A stretch of 64,000 nt of DNA. Source: Rhizobium sp. P40RR-XXII (GTDB taxonomy: Bacteria; Pseudomonadota; Alphaproteobacteria; Rhizobiales; Rhizobiaceae). The translations under genes were made by a program, and so were the position numbers. Of this stretch, positions 19,173 through 29,898 are shown piece after piece. Below the pieces are notes generated by a model. It was not told the DNA's origin. It saw nothing but the letters and a program-made list of their open reading frames with translations, and ran no database searches. Each line of letters opens with the position of its first letter. Positions within the stretch are counted from its first letter, which is position 1. Location: the NCBI RefSeq assembly GCF_012641405.1, contig NZ_JABAII010000007.1, positions 124,001 to 188,000 of the forward strand, in the 5' to 3' direction.

Positions 19173-20156
19173 TCAGTCGAACGCGATGACGCGATCGAGA
19201 TCGCTTAGCGGCTGAACGCCGGCGAGCAGCGCCCGCGCCTCTTCCTCGTCCTTGCGGATCTGCGCGACCAACGGGTCCAGGCCATCGAACTTCAGCTCGG
19301 GGCGGAGGTAACCAAAGAAGGAGACGGAGCAGATCTGGCCGTAGAGATCGCCACTGAAATCGAAGACGAAGGTCTCGAGCAGCGGCGCGCCATTGTCTGT
19401 TACCGTCGGGCGGCGTCCGTAGCTGGCAACGGCATTACGGATGACACCATCGGCCGTGCGGAAGCGCACGGCATAGATGCCCGATCTCAGCGATATTTCC
19501 GATGGAAGCTGCATGTTTGCCGTGGGAAAGCCGAGCGTCCGACCCAGCTTCTCGCCGCCGATGACGGGCGCCTCGACAGTGAAGCGATATCCAAGCAAGC
19601 CTGCGGCCTGGGCGACATCGCCTTCGGCCAGCAGTGTGCGGATACGGCTCGACGAGATGACCTCGGTATTTTCATCGCGGAAGGCATCGATGAGCGTCAC
19701 GCCGAAGCCGTTATGGCTGCCGGCGTTCATGAGGAAGGCCGGACCGCCCTGGCGATCGTGGCCGAAATGGAAATCGAAACCGGTGACGACTTCGGAGGCA
19801 TGCAGCCAGTCGATCAGGATCGAATGGACGAATTCATCCGCCGAACGCTGCGAGAAGGCACGGTCAAAGGGATATTCGATGACGGCGTTGAAGCCGAGCG
19901 CTTCCAGGAGACGCGCTCTCAATGGTGCCGGTGTCAGCCGAAAGACCGGCTGCTCGGGCTTGAATATGGTGCGCGGATGCGGCTCGAAGGTCAGCACGAG
20001 CGCTGGAATGCCGCGTTCCCTGGCGATCTCCAGTGCGCGTGTGAGCACGGACTGGTGGCCACGATGCACACCATCGAAATTGCCGATGGCGACCACACCG
20101 CCCTTCAAGGCATCGGGAAGCGGCTCGCGGGTCTCGTTGCGATGGAAAACGGTCAT
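19173..20156 (-). CDS. ribF: Bifunctional riboflavin kinase/FAD synthetase
   Basis: Makes FMN from riboflavin and FAD from FMN. The 327 residues carry an N-terminal nucleotidyltransferase domain with AIGNFDGVHRGHQ at about 24-36 and a C-terminal flavokinase domain (residues about 190-310) with GRTLGFPTANM. It ends ELKFDGLDPLVAQIRKD, typical of RibF. It follows the TIGR01459 HAD gene by 15 bases on the same strand, and a cotranscribed pair is likely. Confidence 0.96.
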   Translation of the reverse strand: MTVFHRNETREPLPDALKGGVVAIGNFDGVHRGHQSVLTRALEIARERGIPALVLTFEPHPRTIFKPEQPVFRLTPAPLRARLLEALGFNAVIEYPFDRAFSQRSADEFVHSILIDWLHASEVVTGFDFHFGHDRQGGPAFLMNAGSHNGFGVTLIDAFRDENTEVISSSRIRTLLAEGDVAQAAGLLGYRFTVEAPVIGGEKLGRTLGFPTANMQLPSEISLRSGIYAVRFRTADGVIRNAVASYGRRPTVTDNGAPLLETFVFDFSGDLYGQICSVSFFGYLRPELKFDGLDPLVAQIRKDEEEARALLAGVQPLSDLDRVIAFD

Positions 20157-20171
20157 CGTCTGCCACTCTCC

Positions 20172-21020
20172 TCAGACAAGGCGCGGCATCCACCACTTCG
20201 GCGAAGCTTGCTCGCGCGCCAGGAAGGCGCCGAGAGCGGCCTCATCCGTATGGCCCTCGACGACATATTCGCGGGCGTGGATGCCATGGCTGATATAAAG
20301 GAGATCGAGGCCATAATCGAGCGCGCCACGCACGTCGGTCGGCATGCCGTCGCCGATCGCGACCACGCGGGACAGCGGGAATTCACTGCGCACTTCGCGG
20401 GCCGCGGCGAGCGCTGCATCATAGATCGGCTGGTGCGGCTTGCCGGCGATGCGCGTCTCACCCCCGAGCCGCTCGTAATAGGCAGCCATGGCGCCGGCGC
20501 AGGGGATCATCCGGTGGCCACGCTCGACCACGAGATCCGGATTGGCGCAGATCATCGGCACCTTGCGGGCGGACCAAGCCGTCAGCATGTCGGTGTAGTC
20601 GTCGGGCGTTTCGGTCTCGTCATCGAAGAAACCGGTGCAGACGATGCTTTCCGCCTCGCCGGCGTCGACACGCTCAACATCAAGGTCTTCGAGGATGCCG
20701 ATATCGCGCTCCGGTCCGAGCAGGAATACCTTCTTCGGCCCCTCGGCAATCAGCCTGCGAGTGACATCGCCTGAGGTTATAATGCGATCATAAACGCTGT
20801 CGGGAACACCGATCGCGCGCAGCTGCTCGACAACTTTAAGAGCGACGCGCGGAGAATTGGTGATGAGGACGACCGTCAGTCCAGAGGCGCGCGCCGCTTC
20901 GAGCGCAACCGAAGCTTCCCTATAAGCGGCGACACCATTGTGGAGCACGCCCCAGACGTCGCAGAGCGCCACATCATAAAGTTCGCCGATGTCGCGAAAG
21001 CTTTCGATCCGTTTGCCCAT
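20172..21020 (-). CDS. HAD-type hydrolase, TIGR01459 family (NagD-like subfamily IIA)
   Basis: 282 residues. Motif I is CDVWGVLHNG (Asp21), then ITNSPR as motif II and GDGMPTDVRGA as motif IV, with the C2-type cap of NagD-like phosphatases between them. The tryptophan in DVWGV is typical of the alphaproteobacterial TIGR01459 group, whose substrate is unknown. Located directly upstream of ribF, a flavin-nucleotide phosphatase role is possible but unproven. Confidence 0.9.
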   Translation of the reverse strand: MGKRIESFRDIGELYDVALCDVWGVLHNGVAAYREASVALEAARASGLTVVLITNSPRVALKVVEQLRAIGVPDSVYDRIITSGDVTRRLIAEGPKKVFLLGPERDIGILEDLDVERVDAGEAESIVCTGFFDDETETPDDYTDMLTAWSARKVPMICANPDLVVERGHRMIPCAGAMAAYYERLGGETRIAGKPHQPIYDAALAAAREVRSEFPLSRVVAIGDGMPTDVRGALDYGLDLLYISHGIHAREYVVEGHTDEAALGAFLAREQASPKWWMPRLV

Positions 21021-21323
21021 GCCGTCCTCGCGCCAAATAAATCACGGGCTGACATCGCAAACCAGCCGGCAAATTACAAGAGCGGCGCACAAGGTTTTTG
21101 CGTCGCACAAGGCCCGAAGAGCGGGCATGGACAAGGTCGGCGAGCGGCAGAATGACGTAGCGAGGGTAGCGGCACGATGCTCCAGAAAAGGCGTTACCAT
21201 GCCCTTCTGCACAAGATCAAAATAAGGGAATCTTTGCAACAACATGTTACGCGGCATCGCCATGGGCGTTAATCATCCCCGAAACAAGCCGATAGGCGCC
21301 GCAAAAAATTCACAGTGCTGTTC

Positions 21324-21352
21324 TTGACTCGTTTGGTAGCCACCCCTAAATC
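21324..21352 (+). promoter_or_regulatory. groESL promoter candidate
   Basis: CTTGACT begins at 21323; TTGACT at 21324-21329 is followed after 17 bases by TAAATC at 21347-21352. The context CTTGAC plus CCCCTAAAT also fits the alphaproteobacterial heat-shock sigma-32 pattern, so the same site may be read by housekeeping and RpoH holoenzymes. The CIRCE operator begins 7 bases downstream. Confidence 0.6.
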
Positions 21353-21359
21353 ACCCTCG

Positions 21360-21386
21360 CTAGCACTCTCAGATGATGAGTGCTAA
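21360..21386 (+). promoter_or_regulatory. CIRCE operator (HrcA binding site)
   Basis: CTAGCACTC (21360-21368), 9-base spacer, GAGTGCTAA (21378-21386): the CIRCE consensus TTAGCACTC-N9-GAGTGCTAA with one mismatch in the outermost base. HrcA bound here represses groESL until heat stress. It lies 60 bases before groES. hrcA itself is not in the window. Confidence 0.95.
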
Positions 21387-21445
21387 CAAAGCCCATACGG
21401 ATCCCCCGCTGATCCGTGAATGTCATTTGATCGAGGGATTAGACA

Positions 21446-21742
21446 ATGGCAAGCACCAATTTCCGCCCCCTTCATGACCGTGTCGTCGTTCGTCGCGTCG
21501 AGTCGGAAGAAAAGACCAAGGGTGGCATCATCATTCCCGATACCGCTAAGGAAAAGCCGCAGGAAGGCGAAATCGTCGCCATCGGCTCCGGCGCTCGTGA
21601 TGAATCCGGCAAGGTCGTAGCACTCGACGTCAAGGTTGGCGATCGCGTTCTGTTCGGCAAGTGGTCCGGCACCGAAGTCAAGCTCAACGGCGAAGACCTT
21701 CTGATCATGAAGGAAGCCGACATCATGGGCATCATCGGCTAA
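21446..21742 (+). CDS. groES: Co-chaperonin GroES
   Basis: 98 residues forming the heptameric lid of the GroEL chamber. [19 protein letters not shown], the mobile loop segment [17 protein letters not shown] and the C-terminal DIMGIIG are all standard. The ribosome site GAGGGA lies 6 bases upstream of the ATG. groEL follows after 73 bases on the same transcript. Regulated by CIRCE and probably RpoH, as shown by the sites upstream. Confidence 0.98.
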   Translation: MASTNFRPLHDRVVVRRVESEEKTKGGIIIPDTAKEKPQEGEIVAIGSGARDESGKVVALDVKVGDRVLFGKWSGTEVKLNGEDLLIMKEADIMGIIG

Positions 21743-21782
21743 TCCAGCCGGTTCCCTTTCCGATACAGCTGACGGGCCTTAA

Positions 21783-23563
<1,781 letters not shown>

Positions 23564-23611
23564 AGGCCTCTGCCTTATTACTAGTCTTCATTCCGATATC
23601 CGGAATTGACG

Positions 23612-23638
23612 AAGGGCGGCCCTCGGGTCGCCCTTTTT
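23612..23638 (+). terminator. Rho-independent terminator of groESL
   Basis: A 10-bp stem (AAGGGCGGCC at 23612-23621 with 23626-23635, one G-T pair) with CTCG loop and a run of five T at 23634-23638. Confidence 0.9.
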
Positions 23639-24029
23639 ATTGGGCGCCTATGGTTTCGGCATGGGACTAACAAGTTTCGCGGAGCGCAAATTTATGCAAA
23701 TTGCCCCATTGCCGTTTTTGAAAAAGCTCCTATAAATCCCAGCGCAGCGATTTTAGAGGGTTAGCTGCAATGCACGCAAATTTTACTTATTTTCGGCACG
23801 GTTAACCAGCGCCCGCGCGTGGTCATGACCTTGAGAATTGACGGGCGTCCGGATTTTTTACTTGAAATGACTTCATGGGTGGAGTCGACGGTCCGGAAGA
23901 AGCATGGCGGAAAACGGAATGAGTGGAGCCGAATACCCTGTTTTTTCATGAAGCACGGCATGCGGGAAGACATTCCATCCGGAAGATGCATGGGAATTTG
24001 GATGAAGCGCGGGAGGACCATGCACTCAA
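23639..24029. other. Non-coding stretch between groESL terminator and decayed gene
   Basis: No convincing gene: short frames open in all three plus-strand phases, none with recognisable protein character. Base composition is lower in GC than the flanks (for example 23680-23800). It may hold the promoter and degraded 5' part of the pseudogene that follows. Confidence 0.4.
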
Positions 24030-24487
24030 GTGGGGATCATCTTGTTCAAGATTGCCAAGGCCAATTTTGCCGCGCCGTTTGCGCCGGGCTCGCTGGAGTT
24101 TGACGGTCACAATCCTGACCTGCTCGCGCAGTTCTGCGTTCCGAGGGCTGGACGGGTGATCTGTCGAGCGGCATCATCAAGCTCGGGCAATGGAGCACGA
24201 TGCTGCATGGCCTGAGTTCTTCGGAATGCGGCCTCCTGAGCCTGATGCATTGCTATGACACGCATGATCGCGCGCGCATCCTCGATCTGTTCGAACAGGC
24301 GGCAACCACCAATTCCTCTTTCTGCTATTCCACCACGACGCTTGCCGCCGGCGGCCACCGCCAGCCGATCTTTTGCGTCGGCGAATCCGTTGCCGCGGAT
24401 GGTCAACACACCGGCAGCATGATCGGCGTCTTTCTGTTTCCACGCTTCAAGCCGGAGCCGGGCAGCCAGTTGGCGAGCCGGCAGTAA
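24030..24487 (+). pseudogene. Decayed PAS-like protein gene (frameshift)
   Basis: A coherent protein can be read only by changing frame. From 24030 (GTG) the frame gives GIILFKIAKANFAAPF through LLAQFCVP at about 24143. Loss of one G there moves the continuation to the next frame: EGWTGDLSSGIIKLGQW up to the stop at 24487. The second part, with CYDTHDRARILDLFEQA and GSMIGVFLFPRF, resembles a PAS-type sensor fold. The 5' boundary is unclear; GGGAGGA precedes an ATG at 24020 that is in yet another frame, so a second indel is possible. A sequencing error cannot be excluded. Confidence 0.55.
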
Positions 24488-24540
24488 AAACGACTGCAGA
24501 CGATGGTCAGGCGAGTCCATTATCGCCGCACTTTTGTACC

Positions 24541-24673
24541 TGGCCCCTCACCCCAGCCCTCTCTCCGCAAGCGGAGAGAGGGAGTCTCCTTTTCCAAAAT
24601 CGATGCCTACGCCGCTGAAAGCGAACCCGCCCCCTCACCCCGTTTACGGGGAGAGGGCTGGGGTGAGGGGCCA
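24541..24673. repeat. RIME-like palindromic repeat
   Basis: Perfect 22-nt inverted arms at 24541-24562 and 24652-24673 (core CCCCTCACCCCAGCCCTC). Within it a 12-bp stem, 24557-24568 with 24571-24582, and a CCCCG/CGGGG stem near 24640. The architecture of two large palindromes resembles the Rhizobium-specific intergenic mosaic elements. A related copy lies at 42708-42870. Confidence 0.85.
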
Positions 24674-24730
24674 CGTACGTAGGCGCTAGCGAAAAGGACT
24701 TACCTGACTTGTCGAGCCGGGAAGGACCAA

Positions 24731-25438
24731 TCAATCCCGCTTCGGAATATTAAGGCCGCGCTGGCTTGCTGGACGCGCGAGAGCGCGATCAAGCCAGCTC
24801 ATGACCGAGGGGAAGCTCTCGAGTTCAAGGACTTCACGGCCGCCATAAAAGACATCGACGCCGCGGACCCACGGGAAGGTGGTGATGTCGGCAATGGTAT
24901 ATTCATCGCCCATGATCCACTGACGTCCCTGCAGGCGACCTTCCAGCACACTCAGCAGGCGCTTGGCCTCATCGCGGTAACGCTCGACCGGATAGGAGTT
25001 GTTGGCAACCTTTTCGGCCGCGAATTTGAAGAAATGGCCGAACTGACCGAACATCGGTCCGACACCGGCCATCTGGAAGAAGACCCATTCCAGCGTCTCG
25101 TAGCGCCCGGCCGCATCGCTCGGAATGAGCTTGCCGGTCTTTTCCGCGAGATAGACCAGGATCGCGCCCGATTCGAACAGGCCGATCGGTTTGCCATCGG
25201 GACCATTGGGATCGATGATCGCGGGAATGCGGCCGTTCGGATTCAGCGAAACGAATTCCGGCGACTTCTGATCATTGGTGCCGAAGGAAACCAGATGCGG
25301 CTCATAGGGCAGGCCAAGTTCCTCGAGCGCGATCGAAACCTTGACGCCGTTCGGCGTCGGCAGCGAATAGAGCTGGATGATATCGGGATTGCTGGCTGGC
25401 CAGCGCTTCGTGATCGGAAACGAGGAGAGATCGGCCAT
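24731..25438 (-). CDS. Glutathione S-transferase family protein (YghU/GstB-like)
   Basis: 235 residues. An N-terminal thioredoxin-fold domain with LYSLPTPNGVKVSIALEEL and the glutathione-binding NPNGRIPAI, then the helical GST C-domain with MGDEYTIADITTFPW. The long form with a PNGxKVS motif resembles the Nu-class YghU/YfcG group, which has disulfide reductase activity on glutathione; the substrate is unknown. ATG at 25438 is chosen because GGAAGGA lies just upstream; the TTG five codons earlier overlaps that ribosome site. Confidence 0.9.
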   Translation of the reverse strand: MADLSSFPITKRWPASNPDIIQLYSLPTPNGVKVSIALEELGLPYEPHLVSFGTNDQKSPEFVSLNPNGRIPAIIDPNGPDGKPIGLFESGAILVYLAEKTGKLIPSDAAGRYETLEWVFFQMAGVGPMFGQFGHFFKFAAEKVANNSYPVERYRDEAKRLLSVLEGRLQGRQWIMGDEYTIADITTFPWVRGVDVFYGGREVLELESFPSVMSWLDRALARPASQRGLNIPKRD

Positions 25439-25653
25439 GGGATTTCCTTCCAAAGATCATGATTTTGTGGATAAATTCGCGCCACCATAGCCGATATGGA
25501 GCCGATGGGAAGAGCGTTCGAGCGGCGTCATTGTTCAATGATTGTGAACTAATTGTGCGCAGTTGTTTATCTTTTCAATCTAGGGAAAATCAAGGATATC
25601 TGCCTCCAGAAATTGCCGCCACCCGATCCGAACTGAATTTACTGGAGATCCTC

Positions 25654-26097
25654 ATGTCCAATACCAACAACATCATCATTCTCGTGGCGCGCATTCTGCT
25701 CGCTTTCATGTTCATCTTCGCCGGCTTCGGCAAGCTGACCGATCCGTCCGGCACCGCCGGCATGATCGCCGGTGCCGGCATGCCCGCCTCGACGCTTCTC
25801 ACCTATCTCGCCGGCGCCTTTGAATTCATCACCGGCGTCTGCGTTCTCATCGGCTTCCAGGTCCGCATCGTCGGCTGGCTGCTCGCCGCATTCTGCGTCT
25901 TCACCGGCATCGTCTTCCATCTGCCGACGGTCAACGTTCCGGACTTCCCGGCTGCGGCCAACGGCTGGATCAACGGCCTGAACTTCGTCAACTTCCTGAA
26001 GAACGTCACGCTTGCCGGCGCCTACATCATGCTCGCCACCAACGGCGCAGGCGTCTACTCGGTTGATGCACGCCGCGGTGCCTACGCCGCCGCCTGA
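25654..26097 (+). CDS. DoxX family membrane protein
   Basis: 147 residues with four hydrophobic helices, the first carrying ARILLAFMFIFAGFGKL, the DoxX/SURF4 signature. DoxX-type proteins are small inner-membrane proteins tied to redox or quinone-linked processes; function here is unknown. I start at the ATG at 25654; GGAGATCC precedes it by a few bases. It ends just before a strong terminator and is convergent with hisG. Confidence 0.88.
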   Translation: MSNTNNIIILVARILLAFMFIFAGFGKLTDPSGTAGMIAGAGMPASTLLTYLAGAFEFITGVCVLIGFQVRIVGWLLAAFCVFTGIVFHLPTVNVPDFPAAANGWINGLNFVNFLKNVTLAGAYIMLATNGAGVYSVDARRGAYAAA

Positions 26098-26120
26098 TCA
26101 AAGCATACCCCAAGACAAAA

Positions 26121-26149
26121 GGCCCGCCGGGTTTCCGGCGGGCCTCTTT
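26121..26149. terminator. Bidirectional terminator between doxX-like gene and hisG
   Basis: GGCCCGCCGG at 26121-26130 pairs exactly with 26135-26144 around GTTT, followed by TCTTT on the plus strand. On the minus strand the hairpin is followed by TTTTG, so it may also end the hisS-hisZ-hisG transcript. Confidence 0.9.
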
Positions 26150-26171
26150 GCGTGAATGGGAAACTGAAAGG

Positions 26172-26867
26172 TCAGAGCGCGCTGCGCACCGCCGAAATGA
26201 TGCGCTCAACCATTGGATCGCCCTCGTGGCTTTCCTTGCGGGCGCGCACCAGGCAAGCCTCCGAACGCAGGATGATCCCATCCGACAGGACTTTCAGATG
26301 GTTCGCCCGCAGGGTCGAGCCGGTGGAGGTGATGTCGACGATGATATCGGCAGAACCGGCTGCAGGTGCACCTTCCGTGGCGCCGAGGCTTTCGACGATA
26401 CGATAGAGCTGGATGCCGTGCTGGCTCGAAAAGAACTGCTGCGTCAGCCGCCAGTATTTCGTCGCGACCGTCAGCCTGCGGCCATGACGGGCGCGGAAAT
26501 CGGCGGCGACATCGCCGAGATCGGCCATGGTGTCGACGTCAAGCCAGATGTCCGGCACCGCGACGACGACATCGGCATTGCCGAAGCCAAGCCTTGCGCA
26601 GAATTCGACACGGCGGTCGGCCTCCGCCATACCCTCGCGCACGAGATCTTCGCCGGTAATGCCGAAATCGACGCTGCCATTGCCGATCTCTCGCGAAATT
26701 TCCGAGGCCGACAGGAAGGCAATCTCGATGCCTTCCAAGCCTTCGACACGGCCGCGATAGGAGCGGTCATTGCCGACGGCGACGATCGGCATGCCGGCAC
26801 GCTCGAAAACAGCCGAACAATCGTCCTTCATCCGGCCCTTCGAGGGAAGCGCAATGGTGATGGTCAT
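26172..26867 (-). CDS. hisG: ATP phosphoribosyltransferase catalytic subunit (short form)
   Basis: First step of histidine synthesis: ATP plus PRPP to phosphoribosyl-ATP. At 231 residues it is the short HisG lacking the C-terminal regulatory domain, which needs HisZ; hisZ is immediately upstream and ends on the base where hisG starts (stop/start overlap at 26867). Motifs: [14 protein letters not shown] at the start, and the PRPP-binding [16 protein letters not shown] near residue 155-170. Last gene of hisS-hisZ-hisG. Confidence 0.96.
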   Translation of the reverse strand: MTITIALPSKGRMKDDCSAVFERAGMPIVAVGNDRSYRGRVEGLEGIEIAFLSASEISREIGNGSVDFGITGEDLVREGMAEADRRVEFCARLGFGNADVVVAVPDIWLDVDTMADLGDVAADFRARHGRRLTVATKYWRLTQQFFSSQHGIQLYRIVESLGATEGAPAAGSADIIVDITSTGSTLRANHLKVLSDGIILRSEACLVRARKESHEGDPMVERIISAVRSAL

Positions 26868-27985
26868 CAGCCAGCCCTCGCGGTTTCGATGCGGTCGAGC
26901 CAGAGCGCGAAGCCGACGGCCGGAATATGGTTCTTGGCGCCGAGCAGGGTCATCAGCCTATCGAAGCGGCCGCCACCGGCTAGCACCGCGCTCGATCCTT
27001 CCATCGTCACTTCAAAGACGAGGCCGGTATAGTAATCAAGCGGACGGCCGAAAGCGGCGCGATAGTCTATCTTCGAGGCATCGACGCCAGCCTTGGCCAG
27101 CGCTTTGACGCGCGCATCGAAGCTTTCCAAAGCCTTGCCGAGCTTTAAGCCTGCCGCGTCGGCAAAGCCGGCCAATGCGGCGGAGGCGTCCGCCAGCGGC
27201 ACGCTCAGAGAGAGAAACTCCTCCAGCACACCATAGGCAGCGTCATCGAGCCGGGTTTCCGACAGGACCAGCTTCTCACGAAGGCGGCGGGCGATTTCCT
27301 GCGGCGAGCGGCTGGCATTGGTGGAATAGCCGGTAACTTGCATGGTGGCATCGATATGCTTGACCAGCCCCTGCTCGTCGCCGCGGCTCAGGAAATCGAG
27401 CACATGCGCATCGAGCCCGGTGACCGGCTGCGGGCTTGCGAGATGCGCCAGCATGGTTTCGAGCTGCATCATGTTGCCGAAGGCGTGGATCAGGCGCTTC
27501 TGCCAGCCAGACGGCAGCCCGAGCGCCTGTACCACGGCTTCGAACACGGCCTGATCGCCCAGCGTGACGGAAAGCGGTTTGCCGGGGACCAGCCGGTTCA
27601 GGATACCGATGGCGTCGCCGATGGCGCGGGCGTCGGCGCTTGCCGTATCGCCATCGCCGAGATCCTCGATACCGGCCTGGTAGAACTCATGGCCGCCTTC
27701 GCGGCGCTGGCGAAAGATCTCGCCGAGATAGGAATAGCGCTTCGGCGTACCGGTCGCGGTTTCGATATGGCGCAGACAGACCGGGATCGTGAACTCCGGA
27801 CGCAGGCAGAGGCTGGCGCCGGTTTCGCTCTCTGTCATGAAGATGCGGCGGCGAAGATCCTCGCCGGCCATATCGAGAAAGGGCTCGGCCGGCTGGATGA
27901 TGGGCATATCCACCCTCTCCGTCCGGCGCCCCGTGAACTCGTCCAGCAGATCGCCGGCAAAATCCGGAAGATTGATCAGGGGCAT
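26867..27985 (-). CDS. hisZ: ATP phosphoribosyltransferase regulatory subunit
   Basis: 372 residues, a HisRS paralog lacking the anticodon-binding domain that forms a hetero-octamer with short HisG and confers histidine feedback. Class II synthetase-like motifs are visible ([48 protein letters not shown]). It shares one base with both neighbours' ends, so translation of hisS, hisZ and hisG is probably coupled. Confidence 0.95.
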   Translation of the reverse strand: MPLINLPDFAGDLLDEFTGRRTERVDMPIIQPAEPFLDMAGEDLRRRIFMTESETGASLCLRPEFTIPVCLRHIETATGTPKRYSYLGEIFRQRREGGHEFYQAGIEDLGDGDTASADARAIGDAIGILNRLVPGKPLSVTLGDQAVFEAVVQALGLPSGWQKRLIHAFGNMMQLETMLAHLASPQPVTGLDAHVLDFLSRGDEQGLVKHIDATMQVTGYSTNASRSPQEIARRLREKLVLSETRLDDAAYGVLEEFLSLSVPLADASAALAGFADAAGLKLGKALESFDARVKALAKAGVDASKIDYRAAFGRPLDYYTGLVFEVTMEGSSAVLAGGGRFDRLMTLLGAKNHIPAVGFALWLDRIETARAG

Positions 27986-29499
27986 CAGCCCGCCCTCTTC
28001 CGGTCTTCCGCCTGCGCCGCCAAGATAGCTTTGACCTTCTCGATCAATTCCGCTTCCAGCACGGTTTCCTGCGCTACCCGGGCTTCCCGCCAGCTGGCAT
28101 TGTCCTCGATCTCGCCGGAGAGGCGCTTGCCCTCGATCAGGTCCTTGATCTGGACGACGCCCTCAGCGCGCTCGTCGCCGCCCTGGATGATGGCGATCGG
28201 GCAACCACGGCGATCGGCATATTTCAGCTGGTTGCCGAATTTCTTCCAGTTGCCCTGGTACATCTCGGCGCGAATGCCGGCAGCGCGCAGCTGCTGCGTG
28301 AAACGCTGGTAGCGCCCCATGGCGTCGACATCGCCATCCATAACTGTGACCAGCACGGGCTCGATCACTTCGTCCATGCCGAGCTTGCCCAGATTCTTCA
28401 GCGCCGTCATCAGGCGCGACACGCCGATGGAAAAGCCGGTGGCCGGCACCGGCTGGCCCATGAAGCGCGAGACGAGCCCGTCATAACGGCCGCCGCCACC
28501 GACCGAACCGAAGACGACCTTCTCGCCCTTCTCGTTGGTGACGTCGAACAGCAGCTCGGCTTCGTAGACCGGGCCGGTGTAATATTCGAGACCACGCACG
28601 ACGGACGGGTCGATTTTGATGCGATCTGCTTCGTAGCCGGCGCTGGTGACGAGGCTGCCGATGAAATTCAGTTCCTCGACGCCTTCGCCACCTTTGGACG
28701 TACCGGCGACAAGCTCGGCAAGCTGGGCGGCACTTTCGGCGTAGTCCTTGATGCCGACGAAGAAGAGCACCTTCTCGATCTGATCGGCGTTGAGGCCGGC
28801 ACCCTTGGTGAAGTCGCCGGACTCGTCCTTGCGGCCGGGACCGAGCAGCAGCGCTACGCCTTCCGGACCGAACTTGTCGAGCTTATCGATGGCGCGGAGC
28901 ACGTTCAGCCGCTGAGCGGCCTTGTCATCGCCGCCAAGGCCGATCGCCTCCAACACACCGTCGAGAACCTTGCGGTTGTTGACGCGGACCACATAGTCGC
29001 CGCGCTTGATGCCCAAAGCCTCCAGCGTATCGGCCATCATCATGCACATTTCGGCATCCGCCTGCACGCCGGGCGCGCCGACGGTATCGGCGTCGAACTG
29101 CATGAACTGGCGGAAGCGGCCCGGGCCTGGCTTCTCGTTGCGGAAGACATAGCCGGCGCGATAGGTGCGGTAGGGAAGCTGAATCTCGTTGAAATTCTCG
29201 GCGACATGACGGGCGAGCGGCGCCGTCAGGTCGTAGCGCAGCGACATCCACTGCTCGTCGTCATCCTGAAGCGAGAACACGCCTTCGTTCGGCCGGTCGC
29301 TGTCGGGCAGAAACTTGCCGAGCGCATCGGTATATTCGAACAGCGGAGTTTCGATAGGATCGAAACCATAATGCTCAAACACGGCCCGGATCTTTGCGGT
29401 CATTTCGTTAACGGCGCGGATGTCGCTGGCCGAACGATCGACAAAGCCGCGCGGCAGGCGGGCCTTGAGCTTCTGCGGTTTCTTTTGTTTGTCGCTCAT
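27985..29499 (-). CDS. hisS: Histidyl-tRNA synthetase
   Basis: 504-residue class II synthetase. Motif 2 [24 protein letters not shown], the histidine-specific [14 protein letters not shown] and [10 protein letters not shown], and a C-terminal anticodon-binding domain. The N-terminus KAPRGF-like stretch reads [15 protein letters not shown]. The length exceeds the E. coli enzyme because it belongs to the long alphaproteobacterial/eukaryote-like group. First gene of the operon; the promoter should lie between 29500 and 29600. Confidence 0.96.
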   Translation of the reverse strand: MSDKQKKPQKLKARLPRGFVDRSASDIRAVNEMTAKIRAVFEHYGFDPIETPLFEYTDALGKFLPDSDRPNEGVFSLQDDDEQWMSLRYDLTAPLARHVAENFNEIQLPYRTYRAGYVFRNEKPGPGRFRQFMQFDADTVGAPGVQADAEMCMMMADTLEALGIKRGDYVVRVNNRKVLDGVLEAIGLGGDDKAAQRLNVLRAIDKLDKFGPEGVALLLGPGRKDESGDFTKGAGLNADQIEKVLFFVGIKDYAESAAQLAELVAGTSKGGEGVEELNFIGSLVTSAGYEADRIKIDPSVVRGLEYYTGPVYEAELLFDVTNEKGEKVVFGSVGGGGRYDGLVSRFMGQPVPATGFSIGVSRLMTALKNLGKLGMDEVIEPVLVTVMDGDVDAMGRYQRFTQQLRAAGIRAEMYQGNWKKFGNQLKYADRRGCPIAIIQGGDERAEGVVQIKDLIEGKRLSGEIEDNASWREARVAQETVLEAELIEKVKAILAAQAEDRKRAG

Positions 29500-29603
29500 C
29501 TGTAGGGTAATCCAGTACGGGAACAGTCGCGGTTAACTAGCGGATTGGGCGGAATGCGGCAAGGATTGTATGATTGTCATTTGACAAAACTGACAAACCG
29601 CGG

Positions 29604-29649
29604 ATGACAGATGGGCAAAGAAGATCTATATTTGGGATACACGTATCCC
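29604..29649 (+). promoter_or_regulatory. Promoter and palindromic operator of the toxin-antitoxin locus
   Basis: ATGACA at 29604-29609, 17-base spacer, TATATT at 29627-29632. Immediately downstream is GGGATAC-AC-GTATCCC (29634-29649), 7-bp inverted arms with a 2-base centre, placed where a ribbon-helix-helix antitoxin could bind and repress its own promoter. Confidence 0.6.
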
Positions 29650-29670
29650 GTCTCTCTCAGAGCCACCTCG

Positions 29671-29898
29671 ATGAGCAAACAAACAGCCATCCGTTTGCCG
29701 GATGAAACCTACGAACGCCTGCAAGTTCTGGCCGAGCGAACGGGCCGCACCGCAACTTTCTATATTCGTCAGGCCATCGAGGCACATCTGGATGACCTGG
29801 AAGACCTTTACCTTGCAGAACGAGCCATGGAGCGGATCAAGAATGGTGAAGACGAGGTCGTAAGCTCCGAGGAATTCTGGCGAGGCCTGGACGGTTGA
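29671..29898 (+). CDS. Ribbon-helix-helix antitoxin (RelB/ParD-like)
   Basis: 75 residues. The N-terminal MSKQTAIRLPDETYERL forms the beta-strand and helix of a ribbon-helix-helix DNA-binding domain; the acidic C-terminus (DDLEDLYLAERAMERI, ending EEFWRGLDG) is what usually wraps the toxin. I start at 29671, because an upstream in-frame ATG (29611) lies before the palindromic operator and adds non-family residues. It overlaps the RelE/ParE-type toxin frame. Probably represses its own promoter through the 29634-29649 palindrome. Confidence 0.85.
   Translation: MSKQTAIRLPDETYERLQVLAERTGRTATFYIRQAIEAHLDDLEDLYLAERAMERIKNGEDEVVSSEEFWRGLDG

Noticed and set aside
23819..24103. A 94-codon plus-strand frame before the decayed PAS-like gene
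   Set aside because: No recognisable protein features, and overlapping frames in all phases are equally plausible; treated as non-coding.
24541..24673. Possible CRISPR or structured RNA gene
   Set aside because: Single palindromic unit without spacers or regular repeats; fits a dispersed intergenic repeat.
29611..29670. Extension of the antitoxin to an upstream ATG
   Set aside because: It would span the palindromic operator and adds residues unlike the family; the ATG at 29671 gives the standard start.
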